A stretch of 64,000 nucleotides of DNA. Origin: JAAYDF01 sp964511155. GTDB lineage: Bacteria > Planctomycetota > Phycisphaerae > UBA1845 > PWPN01. The translations under genes and the position numbers were made by a program. Below are positions 17,129 through 26,212 of the stretch, piece after piece. The stretch spans positions 5,009 to 69,008 of the forward strand of contig CAZEEJ010000004.1 of the NCBI GenBank assembly GCA_964511155.1, read 5' to 3'. Below the pieces are notes generated by a model. The model did not search any database and was not told where the DNA came from. It saw only the letters and a list, made by a program, of their open reading frames with translations. Each line of letters starts with the position of its first letter. Within the stretch, counting starts at the first letter, position 1.

Positions 17129-17222
17129 CGAACGCGTGCAACGCCCCCGTCTCTCGGACCCTTGGGCGGCCCGGGGAGCGCGGCCACCATGACGCAACCA
17201 TTCCGCCGGACATCGTACACTG

Positions 17223-17361
17223 GTGGGTGGCCCATTCTTGCGCAGCAAGGGTGGGCTCGCGATGATCGAACGCGTAAGAAAGCCTGCGTGACCAAGCAGC
17301 CGTTCTGCATTCGTATCATCGCGAGCCCACCCATCGCGTTGCGATGGATGGGCCACCCGCC
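17223..17361. repeat. Nested-hairpin element, full copy
   Basis: Outer arms GGTGGGTGGCCCAT and ATGGGCCACCCGCC enclose inner arms GGTGGGCTCGCGATGAT (17250-17266) and its perfect 17-nt complement (17315-17331). The centre is about 48 nt. A second full copy is at 57835-57973; partial copies are at 1-24 and 6040-6135. No ORF in it is conserved between copies. Confidence 0.85.
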
Positions 17362-17462
17362 CTCATACCTGTGGCGCCGGTTCGTAACCGGTGCTCCCCG
17401 GCCACATCGTACACCGGGCGGCAGTCTTGCGGAAGAGCCGACCTCGCGTATCATGGTCGCCC

Positions 17463-20400
17463 ATGATGAGCACCATTACTTTGTTCGCAACCATCGGATG
17501 CATGACCATGCTGACGGCCGACAATGTGCCCTGGCCCGAACACCCCCGCCCGGACTTCAAACGCGACCCCTGGGTCAACCTCAACGGCCCGTGGGCCTTC
17601 GCATTCGACCCCCAGGACAAGGGCGAAAAGGACCAATGGTTCGTCCCCGGGCGCCACGCGTTTGAGCGTCAGATCGTGGTGCCCTTCCCCTGGGAGAGTC
17701 GGCTCAGCGGCATCGGCGACACGGAGTACAAGGGAGTCGCCTGGTACTCACGGGATGTGACGCTGCCCGACGGGCCGCAGTGGGCCGGCCGCAACGCCTG
17801 GCTGGTCGTCGGGGCCTGCGACTTCGAGGCCAAGGTCTGGGTCAACGGGCAACCCGCCGCCGAGCATGTCGGCGGCTACACCCCCTTCGAGGTCAATCTC
17901 GCCCCCTTCGCCAAACCGGGCGACAAGGTGTCGATCGTCATTCGCGCGGTCGACCGGACCAACGACCAACAGCCGACCGGCAAGCAGATCGGCTGGTACA
18001 CCCGAACCAGCGGCATCTGGCAGACCGTCTACCTGGAACCGCGCGGGCCGGGCTTCATCCGGGCCCTCCGCGGCCGCGCCGACATCCACGCCGGCACAAT
18101 GTCCTACGAAATCACGACTTCCGAACGACCGGCGGGCCGACTCACCCTGCGCAGTCCCCATGACGCCTTTGCTCCCGTGGAAGTCGCCGTACCCGCCGGA
18201 ACAGCGCCGCTCGTCGGCTCGATCACCGTCAAAGAGCCCAAGCTGTGGTCCCCCGACACGCCGGTACTCTACGACCTCCTCGTGGAACTCGCCGACGGCG
18301 GGGGCCAGGTCACCGATCGCGTCGAAAGCTACTTCGGACTGCGCGAAGTCTCCGTCGGCAAGGCCCCCGGCCGCGATTACCAGTACATCTTGCTCAACGG
18401 CAAGCCCATCTACCTCCTCGGGGCCCTGCACCAGTCCTTCCATCCTGACTCCATCCACCAATACCCCGACGACGCCGTCATGCGCAGCGACTACGAGCTC
18501 TGCAAACGCGTCGGCCTCAACTTCCTCCGCATCCACATCAAGACCCCCGTCCCCCGCGAACTCTACTGGGCGGACCGGCTCGGCGTGCTCATCATGCAGG
18601 ACATGCCCAACTACTGGGCGCACACGCCCCAGGCCCAGAAGTGGTGGCAGGAGATGGCCGAGGCGGCTATCGAGCGCGACTACAACCACCCCGCCGTCTT
18701 CTCCTGGTGCCTGTTCAACGAGACCTGGGGCATCGGCTCCGGCGGGTACGCGCCCGATCGGCAACAGTGGGTCACCGACATGTACCACTTCGCCAAGAAA
18801 CTCGACCCCACCCGTCTTATCGAGGACAACTCGCCCTGCAACTACGACCACGTCATCACCGACATCAACTCCTGGCATTTCTACATCAACGATTACGGTG
18901 CAGCCCGCACCCACATCCAGGACGTCGTGGACAAGACGTTCCCCGGCTCGACGTTCAACTACATCGGAGGCCACAAACAGACCGACGCCCCGCTCATCAA
19001 CAGCGAGTACGGCGGCATCGGGGCCGGCAGCGGCGACATGGACGTAAGCTGGTGTTTCAAGTACCTGACCAACGAACTGCGGCGCCACGACAAAATCTGC
19101 GGGTACATTTACACTGAGCTGTCGGACATCGAGTGGGAGCACAACGGCTTCGTCAATTACGACCGCTCCCCCAAGGAGTTCGGCTACCAGGCCTGGCACC
19201 CGGGCTTCTCGCTCAAGGACCTCAACAACCCCGACTTCGTCGTGCTCGACGCCCCCCCGCTGGTGGACCTGAAGCCCGGCGAAACGCGTTCCATCCCCGT
19301 GCTCATCAGCCACTTCTCCGGGCGGCAGGCCCGCGATCTGAAACTCTGCTGGCGCGTCGATTGGCAGGACCCCCTGCTGCCCGAGGAGACCGAAGCCACG
19401 CTCAAAAGCTGGTACTGCGAACCGGCCGCCTGGGAGGATTACCGCGTCGTCGACTTCAAACCGCTGGAGGTCCGGGCCGACGAGGTCGCAACCCTGGGCG
19501 CCCTGCTGGTCGAGCTGCGCGACGGCGATGAAGTCCTGACCCGCAACTACCTGAACCTCCGCGTGGACCACGGCCCCGCCCCGCGGCTTGAGATCGACGA
19601 ACACGGGATGGTGATGCTGCGGTTCGAGCCCGCCGATTTCGCCGTCTGGAGCTTTGGCAACGAAGTCCCCTTCCTGGGCGGTCCTGATCTTCAGAAGGTC
19701 AGCGGTCACGGAGCCGGCGCCGTCGAGTACCACCTTCGGTTGCCGGACGGCCTGCAGACCGACAACGTGGCCGGCCTCGTCCTCATGGCGGAACTCTCCA
19801 GCAAAGCGGATAAGGAGCGGCTCGACTGGCCCGCCCGTCCGCGGGGACATACCCGCACCCACCACCCGCAAACTGACGGACGCAAGTGGCCCACGGACCT
19901 CGCCGTCCAGATCAATGGTGTCCCCATCGCCACACAGACCCTCCCGGACGATCCCGCCGACGCCCGCGGCGTGCTGTCGCATCATCGCGGCCATCACCCC
20001 GGTTCCTATGGCCAACTGTTGACCCTGCTGGCCGAAGGCGACTCGCTCGCCCGGATCATGCGGGCCGCCGAAAGCGACCGGATCCTCCGCGTGCGGTTCG
20101 AAGTCCCCGGATCGAGTACCCGAAGCGGTGGGCTGGCCGTCTTCGGCGAGACCATGGGGCGGTACGCGGTCGAACCGACCTGCCTGCTGGCCCTTCGTTC
20201 GCCGCAGGGTCTCAATGTGGGTGAAGCCTCCGCTCAGCCCGTCGCCGTCAACCGCCTCCGTGACCAGTGGAAAGCCCCCCTGCCCTCCGCCGAGACGGGC
20301 ACCCAGGAGTGGCACTACACCACGGACAAACCGCCGGACAACTGGACCCACCCCGACTTCAGCACCGTCACCTGGAAAGCGGGAGCCGGCGGCTTTGGCA

Positions 20401-20729
20401 GCCCCGGAACTCCCGGCGCCATCGTGAAGACCCCATGGCTCACGCCGGAGATCTGGCTCCGTACCGAGGTGTTCATCGAGAACCCCGATGCCATCCGCAG
20501 CGCCCACTGGCGGCTCCACCACGACGAGGACGTGGTCATCTACCTCAACGGCCAGAAGGTGCAGGAACGCAAGGGCCACACCCAGCACTACGTCACCGTG
20601 CCCCTGAGCCCGGAGGCCCGCAAGGCCCTGCGTTCCGGACGCAACGTCGTAGCCGTCCACTGCCGCCAGACCGGCGGAGGACAGAACATCGACGTCGGCA
20701 TCCGCCTCCTGCTCCACGCCGACCGCTGA
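17463..20729 (+). CDS. Glycoside hydrolase family 2 protein (beta-galactosidase/glucuronidase type)
   Basis: 1088 residues from ATG 17463 (24 codons inside a longer frame). A short hydrophobic N-terminus suggests export. The sugar-binding jelly-roll (about 25-190), immunoglobulin-like domain (about 190-310) and TIM barrel (about 310-600) are in order. The acid/base is E420 in FNETWG; the nucleophile is E515 in NSEYGG. About 330 extra C-terminal residues include a beta domain (WLRTEVFIENPDAIRSAHW, VVIYLNGQKVQERKG) that looks like a carbohydrate-binding accessory. The retaining beta-glycosidase specificity (galactoside, glucuronide or mannoside) cannot be decided. Confidence 0.93.
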   Translation: MMSTITLFATIGCMTMLTADNVPWPEHPRPDFKRDPWVNLNGPWAFAFDPQDKGEKDQWFVPGRHAFERQIVVPFPWESRLSGIGDTEYKGVAWYSRDVTLPDGPQWAGRNAWLVVGACDFEAKVWVNGQPAAEHVGGYTPFEVNLAPFAKPGDKVSIVIRAVDRTNDQQPTGKQIGWYTRTSGIWQTVYLEPRGPGFIRALRGRADIHAGTMSYEITTSERPAGRLTLRSPHDAFAPVEVAVPAGTAPLVGSITVKEPKLWSPDTPVLYDLLVELADGGGQVTDRVESYFGLREVSVGKAPGRDYQYILLNGKPIYLLGALHQSFHPDSIHQYPDDAVMRSDYELCKRVGLNFLRIHIKTPVPRELYWADRLGVLIMQDMPNYWAHTPQAQKWWQEMAEAAIERDYNHPAVFSWCLFNETWGIGSGGYAPDRQQWVTDMYHFAKKLDPTRLIEDNSPCNYDHVITDINSWHFYINDYGAARTHIQDVVDKTFPGSTFNYIGGHKQTDAPLINSEYGGIGAGSGDMDVSWCFKYLTNELRRHDKICGYIYTELSDIEWEHNGFVNYDRSPKEFGYQAWHPGFSLKDLNNPDFVVLDAPPLVDLKPGETRSIPVLISHFSGRQARDLKLCWRVDWQDPLLPEETEATLKSWYCEPAAWEDYRVVDFKPLEVRADEVATLGALLVELRDGDEVLTRNYLNLRVDHGPAPRLEIDEHGMVMLRFEPADFAVWSFGNEVPFLGGPDLQKVSGHGAGAVEYHLRLPDGLQTDNVAGLVLMAELSSKADKERLDWPARPRGHTRTHHPQTDGRKWPTDLAVQINGVPIATQTLPDDPADARGVLSHHRGHHPGSYGQLLTLLAEGDSLARIMRAAESDRILRVRFEVPGSSTRSGGLAVFGETMGRYAVEPTCLLALRSPQGLNVGEASAQPVAVNRLRDQWKAPLPSAETGTQEWHYTTDKPPDNWTHPDFSTVTWKAGAGGFGSPGTPGAIVKTPWLTPEIWLRTEVFIENPDAIRSAHWRLHHDEDVVIYLNGQKVQERKGHTQHYVTVPLSPEARKALRSGRNVVAVHCRQTGGGQNIDVGIRLLLHADR

Positions 20730-20785
20730 CGAGTCGGGAATCGGGGGTCGGAGGTCGGGGCTCGGGGATCGGGGGTCGGGGCGAC
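20730..20785. repeat. 7-nt G-rich tandem array, TCGGGGA type
   Basis: Seven units of TCGGGGN/TCGGAGG in 7-nt register begin at the stop codon of the GH2 gene. The four-G runs could fold as G-quadruplex on the plus strand. Larger copy at 23551-23708. Confidence 0.75.
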
Positions 20786-20850
20786 CGGCCGCTTGCGGCT
20801 TCGCACGGCCGCGTGCAGGTCCCCCGTGTGCCACTGCTCTTGGAGCAGTG
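20782..20850. repeat. Composite unit 1: GCTTGCGGCTTCGCACG plus short hairpin
   Basis: A roughly 70-nt block holding GCCGCTTGCGGCTTCGCACG, GCGTGCAG and the short hairpin GTGTGCCACTGCTCTTGGAG... It recurs almost identically at 22935-23005 and 23823-23891, each time after a 7-nt G-rich array or its remnant. Confidence 0.8.
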
Positions 20851-20918
20851 CCGAACGCGCGTCACGCCCCGTTGCCCCCGGAACCGGCGGCCTCGAAAAC
20901 CGCTCCCCGGTGGGCTAT

Positions 20919-20950
20919 AGTCTCTTTGTATCGCAGTCTCTTTGTACCGC
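20919..20950 (+). repeat. 16-nt tandem duplication upstream of ilvD
   Basis: AGTCTCTTTGTATCGC is followed directly by the same 16 nt with one change. It lies 84 nt before the ilvD start, so it may be part of the leader or promoter region. Confidence 0.5.
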
Positions 20951-21033
20951 GGCATGTACCCGATGCGACGCCGCTTTGCGGCTTCGCACGGGACTGGAAA
21001 ACATCCGCCTTCGGATAGCAAGGGAGTCCACTC

Positions 21034-22869
21034 ATGATGCGAAGTGATCTGATCAAGCGCGGCGTTGAACGCGCCCCCCACCGCAGCCTGCTCAAAGGCA
21101 CGGGCAATTACACCGATGCCGATCTGGACAAGCCGTTCATCGCCGTCGTCAACTCCTTCGTCGAGATCATCCCCGGGCACGCCCACCTGGACAAGGTCGG
21201 CTATTACATCAAGGACGCGGTCCGCGCCGCCGGCGGCGTGCCCTTCATCTTCAACACCATCGGCATCGACGATGGCATCGCCATGGGCCACCTGGGGATG
21301 AAGTTCTCCCTGCCCAGCCGCGAGCTGATCGCCGACTGCGTCGAGTCGATGATCGAGGCCCACCGCTTCGACGCCATGATCTGCATCCCCAACTGCGACA
21401 AGATCGTCCCCGGCATGATGATGGCCGCCGCCCGATGCAACATCCCCATGATCTTCGTCAGCGGCGGGCCCATGGAAGCCGGGCGGACCTCCAGCGGCCA
21501 GAAGGTCGACCTCATCAGTGCCTTCTACGCCGTCAGCCAGCACACCGCCGGCCGCATGAGCGACTCCGAACTCGCCGATATCGAAAACCACGCCTGCCCG
21601 ACCTGCGGAAGCTGCTCCGGCATGTTCACCGCCAACAGCATGAACTGCCTGGCCGAGGCCCTCGGCATCGCTCTGCCCGGCAACGGCACCATGCTGGCCA
21701 CCAGCGAGGACCGCAAGCGGCTCTACCAGGCGGCCGCCCGCAGGATCGTCGAGCTGGCCAAGGCCGGCGGCCCCCTGCCGCGCCAGATCCTGACCCGCGG
21801 GGCCTTCGAGAACGCCATGATCCTCGACATGGCCATGGGCGGCTCGACCAACACCGTCCTGCACATCCTGGCCATCGCCCACGAGGCCGGCGTGCCGTTC
21901 ACCATGAAGGATATCGACGCCCTCTCTCGAAGAACGCCGAACCTGTGCAAACTGGCTCCATCCGCCGGCGACGAAGGCCGCATGTACCACATCGAGGACT
22001 GCCAGGCCGCCGGCGGGATCATGACCATCCTCGGCGAACTCATGCGCGGCAAGCCGGGCCTGCTCAACGAGGACTGCGTCACCGTCACCGGCCGCACCAT
22101 CGCCGAGAATATCCGGGAGCACGACATCCGCGCCCGCGGCGAGAAGATCCGCGTCGACGGCATCAGCACCGCCGCCCGCAGCGAACTGAGCAAGTACACC
22201 GCCAACGCCGGCAGCGGCGGCGCCGCCGTGCTCACGGTGCTCGATGAAAACATGTTCGACCCCGACGACTGCATCCGCTCCGTCGAGCGGGCCTACTCCC
22301 CCGAGGGCGGGCTGAGCATTCTGTACGGCAACATCGCCCAGGAAGGCGCGGTCGTCAAAACCGCCGGCGTGGACAAGAAAATGCTCGTGCACACCGGCCC
22401 GGCGGTGATCTTCGAGAGCCAGGAGGAGGCCTGTGAAGGCATCCTGGCCGGCAAGGTGAAGCCCGGTGACGTGGTGGTCATCCGCTACGAAGGCCCCCGG
22501 GGCGGCCCCGGCATGCAGGAGATGCTCGCCCCGACCAGCTATATCAAGGGTTTTCCCGAGCTGGCCAACTCCGTGGCCCTCATCACCGACGGGCGCTTCA
22601 GCGGCGGAACCGCCGGGGCGTGCATCGGGCACGTCAGCCCCGAGGCCGCCCGCGGCGGGGCCATCGGGCTCCTCCAGGCCGGCGACGTCATCGAAATCGA
22701 CATCCCCGGCCGCAAGCTCAACGCCCGGCTGTCCGATGCTGAACTGGCCCAGCGCCGCAAGGCCTGGACACCGCCCGCCCCACGCTTCAAAACCGGCTAC
22801 CTGGCCAAGTACACCAGCATGGCCACCAGCGCCGCCACGGGAGCAGTCCTCAAGTGGGACCAGGCGTAA
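21034..22869 (+). CDS. ilvD: Dihydroxy-acid dehydratase
   Basis: 611 residues, close to the 616 of E. coli IlvD. It dehydrates dihydroxy acids in valine, leucine and isoleucine synthesis. Iron-sulfur ligands C121 in CIPNCDK and C194 in CGSCSG are present. The N-terminal PGHAHL segment follows the E. coli pattern and lacks the extra cysteine of the plant/actinobacterial [2Fe-2S] type. Substrate motifs FVSGGPMEAG and TDGRFSGGTAGACIGHVSPEA are intact. It stands alone, away from other ilv genes, between two copies of the composite repeat. Confidence 0.97.
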   Translation: MMRSDLIKRGVERAPHRSLLKGTGNYTDADLDKPFIAVVNSFVEIIPGHAHLDKVGYYIKDAVRAAGGVPFIFNTIGIDDGIAMGHLGMKFSLPSRELIADCVESMIEAHRFDAMICIPNCDKIVPGMMMAAARCNIPMIFVSGGPMEAGRTSSGQKVDLISAFYAVSQHTAGRMSDSELADIENHACPTCGSCSGMFTANSMNCLAEALGIALPGNGTMLATSEDRKRLYQAAARRIVELAKAGGPLPRQILTRGAFENAMILDMAMGGSTNTVLHILAIAHEAGVPFTMKDIDALSRRTPNLCKLAPSAGDEGRMYHIEDCQAAGGIMTILGELMRGKPGLLNEDCVTVTGRTIAENIREHDIRARGEKIRVDGISTAARSELSKYTANAGSGGAAVLTVLDENMFDPDDCIRSVERAYSPEGGLSILYGNIAQEGAVVKTAGVDKKMLVHTGPAVIFESQEEACEGILAGKVKPGDVVVIRYEGPRGGPGMQEMLAPTSYIKGFPELANSVALITDGRFSGGTAGACIGHVSPEAARGGAIGLLQAGDVIEIDIPGRKLNARLSDAELAQRRKAWTPPAPRFKTGYLAKYTSMATSAATGAVLKWDQA

Positions 22870-22934
22870 CCGCCGCAGATAACGAGCCCCAAGCGCAAGC
22901 GCGGGGTTTCGCGTGGAAGGTCGGGGATCGGGGG

Positions 22935-23005
22935 CAACCAGCCGCTTGCGGCTTCGCACGACAGCGTGCAGATCCCCCAGTGTGCCACTGCTCTTTTGAG
23001 CAGTG
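22935..23005. repeat. Composite unit 2
   Basis: Same order as 20782-20850, with ACAGCGTGCAG and the hairpin CACTGCTCTTTTGAGCAGTG. Upstream at 22917-22934 is a two-unit remnant of the TCGGGGA array. Confidence 0.8.
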
Positions 23006-23044
23006 CGGCGAGCGAACAACGCCGCCAAGCCGAGGAATGACACG

Positions 23045-23545
23045 ATGAGCACCGATCCGGAAACCAACGACCCGCGGCCTTCCTGTGCCACCGGCAGTTG
23101 CGGCGGCAGATCATGGATGGTATGGCTCGGCCTGCTGGCCGTGATCGTCCTCTACACCGTGCTGGATCACCGCAGTAACCAGACCACCCCGGCCGCCTTC
23201 ACCTGGGTCGAAGACTTCGACGCCGGTCTGGCCGAGGCCCGGCGCACCAACCGCCCGGTCCTCCTCAAGTTCTACGCCACCTGGTGCGCCCCCTGCCGCA
23301 TTCTCGACCGGGAGGTCTTCAGTCGCCAGGACGTCGCCGAGGCCTTGGCCGGCTGGGTCCCCATCAGTATCGACGTGGACAAGCAGGAGCCGATCGCGGA
23401 TCGCTATGAGATATCCAGCATCCCCGTGATGCTGGCCCTGAGCCCCACTGGCGAGGTGCTCGCCCGGGTTAACGGGACCCTCTCCGCCGAAGAGTTCATC
23501 CGCTTCGTCCGTGACCACCAACCCGCCGTCCCGGCCGGCAAGTGA
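23045..23545 (+). CDS. Membrane-anchored thioredoxin-like protein
   Basis: 166 residues from ATG 23045. One transmembrane helix at about residues 27-45 (MVWLGLLAVIVLYTVL) leaves the thioredoxin fold outside. The active site is WCAPC with C81 and C84, and the cis-proline is in SSIPVMLALSP. It resembles DsbD gamma-domain or TlpA-like proteins and likely reduces or oxidises extracytoplasmic disulfides. The N-terminal cytoplasmic stretch has two extra cysteines (SCATGSCGG). Stands alone among repeats. Confidence 0.9.
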   Translation: MSTDPETNDPRPSCATGSCGGRSWMVWLGLLAVIVLYTVLDHRSNQTTPAAFTWVEDFDAGLAEARRTNRPVLLKFYATWCAPCRILDREVFSRQDVAEALAGWVPISIDVDKQEPIADRYEISSIPVMLALSPTGEVLARVNGTLSAEEFIRFVRDHQPAVPAGK

Positions 23546-23550
23546 CCACG

Positions 23551-23708
23551 GGTCGCGGATCGGGAATCGGGGATCGGGAGTCGGGGATCGGGAGTCGGGA
23601 GTCGGGGGTCGAAGATCGGGGATCGGGGATCGGGGATCGGGGATCAGGGGTCGGGGATCGGGGGTCGGAGATCGGGGTCGAAGATCGGGGATCGAGGATT
23701 GGGGATCA
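23551..23708. repeat. 7-nt G-rich tandem array, largest copy
   Basis: About 22 units of TCGGGGA, TCGGGAG, TCGGGGG and TCGAAGA in 7-nt register. It starts 6 nt after the thioredoxin stop. A related, interrupted C-rich array is at 49085-49200. Runs of four Gs at regular spacing suggest quadruplex potential. Confidence 0.9.
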
Positions 23709-23714
23709 AGCAAG

Positions 23715-23785
23715 CCCAGGGATAACCGGCCCGGCGGAGGTCGTCCCGATGATGCGGGATTACTGGCGGGCCGGTTATCCCTGGG
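23715..23785. repeat. 17-bp-stem hairpin element, copy 1
   Basis: CCCAGGGATAACCGGCC (23715-23731) and its perfect complement (23769-23785) enclose 37 nt. The same arms and a similar but inverted centre occur at 49012-49083. Both copies abut a TCGGGGA-type array. Confidence 0.9.
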
Positions 23786-23822
23786 TTTCGGGATCAGGGA
23801 TTATGGATCGGGGATCTGCGGA

Positions 23823-23891
23823 CGACCCGCCGCTTGCGGCTTCGCACGACAGCGTGCAGATTCCCCGTGTGCCACTGCTCTTTGAGCAGTG
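23823..23891. repeat. Composite unit 3
   Basis: Same as 20782-20850 and 22935-23005, ending in the perfect hairpin CACTGCTCTTTGAGCAGTG. Confidence 0.85.
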
Positions 23892-23957
23892 TCGAGCGCG
23901 CCCAACGCCACTGCGTATCCGTGCAGCACCCCGTGCGCCATTGCTCTGTGCAAGCTT

Positions 23958-24035
23958 GTTCGTGGACAGAACCGAGTCAACTTGTTCGTGGTCGAGACCG
24001 CCCCCCGAAGCACTGCTCAAAGAGCAGTGGCACAC
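23958..24035. repeat. AACTTGTT modules and inverted short hairpin
   Basis: Two GTTCGTGG-containing words (CTTGTTCGTGGACAGAACCG and GTCAACTTGTTCGTGGTC) precede an inverted copy of the short hairpin (CACTGCTCAAAGAGCAGTG, 24011-24035). Confidence 0.7.
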
Positions 24036-24039
24036 GGAC

Positions 24040-24125
24040 CGCGAAGCGGCAAGCCGGCAGCAAAGCTCATCCCGCTATCCCGCCAACTCACTTGCTAACT
24101 CGCGAACTCGCTAACTCGCTCACTC
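24040..24125. repeat. 8-nt tandem array, CTAACTCG type, overlapping a stop codon
   Basis: CGCGAAGCGGCAAGCCGG (shared with 38454-38471 and 41167-41184) is followed by five units of CTCACTTG/CTAACTCG. The array covers the stop codon of the isomerase gene, which ends at 24120 on the minus strand. Confidence 0.8.
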
Positions 24126-25049
24126 CTCCGACTTCGCCGCCGGGCAAAGCTCGCTCATCGTCTTATGGAAGAAGCTCACGCACTGGGCCACTTCCGGCAT
24201 CGAGTTCTCCCAGTTGTGCTCGTACTCGACCATCACGCCGCCGCTGAATCCTTGCCGGTGCAGCTCAGCCAGCAGCGCTCGGGCATTCCCCACCCCCGTG
24301 CCCCAGGGCACGTCATGGCTGTCCTTCTTCTTCTCCTTCAGGTCCTTGAAGTGCGACCAGAGGATGCGCCCTTCCAGCTTCTTCAGGCACTCGAGCGGGT
24401 TCAGCCCCGAACGGACCCAGTGCCCGGTATCCGCACACGCCCCGATCCGCTTGCTCCGCCCCTCGATGGCCTTCAGTACCGTGTCCGGGTTCCAGTACCG
24501 CGACGGGGCCGGGTGATTGTGGATGGCCACGTTGATCCGGTACTCGTTGGCCAGCCGATCGATCATCTCCAGGGTTGCCGGATCCGGTTCCGAAGTAATC
24601 GTGGTCACCCCCAGCACCTTGGCGAAGTCAAAGACCTTGCGGGCTGATGCTTCGTCCTCCCCAAAACCCACGACACCGAACCCCAGAATCCGTACCTGGG
24701 CCTCATCGAGTTTGTTCTTGAGCTGGGCGATCAACGCGACCGGCAGGTCAGGGTTGAACTTCACACCTTCGTGGTCCTTGCTGAACGCCTGCCCCGGGAA
24801 CGCCTCCATCGTGCGCAACCCCAGCGCCTGGGCCTTCTCGATCGCCTCGAACAGCGTGAACAACCGGAATGTATAGGCTTGCGTCCCGACCATCATGCAT
24901 GGCCCCTCCGGGCAGGCAGCGGGAGCCGCCGCCGCCACCGTACGTGCACAGCACGGCGCCGCCGCCTGCGCCGCACCGGCAACCATCAGACTCACCAACG
25001 CCCCCGCACCCATCATCGTCACCCATGTCCGCATGGTCATCGCCCTCAT
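24120..25049 (-). CDS. Exported sugar phosphate isomerase/epimerase family protein (xylose isomerase-like TIM barrel)
   Basis: 309 residues from ATG 25049 (25040 and 25034 are alternatives). Signal peptide about residues 1-30 (MGAGALVSLMVAGAAQAAA). The AP-endonuclease-2/TIM-barrel fold shows in VGTQAYTFRLFTLFEAIEKA, INVAIHNHPAPSRY, RIGACADTGHWVRSGL, LWSHFKDLKE and VEYEHNWENS. The metal ligands (glutamate, aspartate, histidines) seem present. Likely an exported sugar isomerase or epimerase; such proteins often accompany Gfo/Idh/MocA enzymes in Planctomycetota. The last codons lie within the 8-nt repeat array. Confidence 0.88.
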   Translation of the reverse strand: MRAMTMRTWVTMMGAGALVSLMVAGAAQAAAPCCARTVAAAAPAACPEGPCMMVGTQAYTFRLFTLFEAIEKAQALGLRTMEAFPGQAFSKDHEGVKFNPDLPVALIAQLKNKLDEAQVRILGFGVVGFGEDEASARKVFDFAKVLGVTTITSEPDPATLEMIDRLANEYRINVAIHNHPAPSRYWNPDTVLKAIEGRSKRIGACADTGHWVRSGLNPLECLKKLEGRILWSHFKDLKEKKKDSHDVPWGTGVGNARALLAELHRQGFSGGVMVEYEHNWENSMPEVAQCVSFFHKTMSELCPAAKSEE

Positions 25050-25194
25050 CTGCACCCCACGCTCCTGCGCCCGGCACACGCGTGCCCCGGCAACCTCGCA
25101 CTGCTTGGCGCCCGCCTCAGCGGCACCGTGGGGATTGTAACACGCCCCACCACCCGCCGAAAGCCACGAATCGCGATCAACGCGAAGCCATGGT

Positions 25195-25265
25195 TCACGA
25201 TCAAAACGCAGTCACCCGTCGCGGGCAAAACCCACGACCCGGCTTGCCTCTTCGCGGGCAAACCA
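25195..25265. repeat. Diverged GATCAA...CGGCTTGCC module
   Basis: CACGATCAAAACGCAGTCACC and CCCACGACCCGGCTTGCCTC resemble the tail of the composite at 10200-10260. It accounts for most of the 240-nt gap between the isomerase and the hydrolase gene. Confidence 0.45.
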
Positions 25266-25289
25266 CATCACAAGGCCGCACCGCGGCCC

Positions 25290-26183
25290 TTACGGTCCCA
25301 GCACGCCCGCCTCGCCCAGGAATTGTGCGATACGCCGCCAGTAATCCGCCTCCTCCTCGCCCGATCGCGGCAGGTCGTTGTGCCCAGACGCGTACTCGAC
25401 GTACACCGCTCGCGGAGCGACCTCTTTCAACCACCTTCCGTGCCTGACGGGGATGATGGTGTCGCGTGCACCGTGAAAAATCAGCACCGGCACGTCCAGC
25501 TCCGCCAGCACGCGGTCGTTGCGGAACGGGTGCCGTGCCAGGAACTGCGGCACCCCGTATCCGTACGCCATGCTCGCCAGGCTGGCGAACGTCGACTGCA
25601 CAATCAAGGCCGCGGGCGGACGCTCCCGGGCCACGTCGCAGGCCACGCCCCCGCCCAACGACCGCCCATGAAATACGATCCTGGAGCCGTCGACCTCCGG
25701 CCGCTCACGCAGCGCATCGACGAAACGGACGCTGTCCTCACGCAAGGCGGCCTGCGACGGCCGGCCACCCGAAGCCCCGTACCCACGGTACTCCGGCAGC
25801 AGCACCGACACGCCCAGCCGGTGATAGCCCGCCACGATGTCGTCCAGGTAATCGATGATCTCCGCGTTGCCGTGAAAGAAGACCGCCACCGGCCCCGGTC
25901 GCTCGGAACCTACGCCCGGCGCCGGCCGGAACCACGATTCGACCTCAACCCCCTCCCCCACCGCCAAACGCGTAACCACCACCGACCCGACCGGCGGCCG
26001 GGGCAGCGGCGCCGGAGCCATGTCCGCCGGAAAAATCAACCGATCCTGCTGAAGGTACATCACACCGCACCACGCCGCATACCCGCCCAGCGCATAAACC
26101 GCCACCCGAAACCACAGCCGCCGCAGCCTGCGCCTGCCGCCCCCGTCGTAGGCCTCCAGCCGTTCAGAATCACCTTCCGCCAT
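25290..26183 (-). CDS. Membrane-anchored alpha/beta hydrolase (serine aminopeptidase/BEM46-like)
   Basis: 297 residues. One hydrophobic helix at about 26-44 anchors the protein. The catalytic triad is S175 in GRSLGG, D241 in FHGARDTIIP and H268 in SGHNDLP. The oxyanion region is FFHGNAE. The arrangement HGNAE...GYG.S.G.PS fits BEM46/YqkD-like hydrolases of unknown substrate. It has no co-directional partner; divergent cdsA starts 225 nt away, across the inverted-repeat element at 26213-26330. Confidence 0.88.
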   Translation of the reverse strand: MAEGDSERLEAYDGGGRRRLRRLWFRVAVYALGGYAAWCGVMYLQQDRLIFPADMAPAPLPRPPVGSVVVTRLAVGEGVEVESWFRPAPGVGSERPGPVAVFFHGNAEIIDYLDDIVAGYHRLGVSVLLPEYRGYGASGGRPSQAALREDSVRFVDALRERPEVDGSRIVFHGRSLGGGVACDVARERPPAALIVQSTFASLASMAYGYGVPQFLARHPFRNDRVLAELDVPVLIFHGARDTIIPVRHGRWLKEVAPRAVYVEYASGHNDLPRSGEEEADYWRRIAQFLGEAGVLGP

Positions 26184-26212
26184 ATTGCACCTCCTGCCGG
26201 CGGCGTCCCTAC

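Noticed and set aside
17748..20834. Antisense open frame of 1028 codons over the GH2 gene
   Set aside because: It mirrors a well-supported glycoside hydrolase on the plus strand with catalytic residues in place; long antisense frames are expected at this GC content.
20593..23091. Antisense frame of 832 codons over ilvD
   Set aside because: It covers ilvD, which has every family motif, and runs through repeat DNA at both ends.
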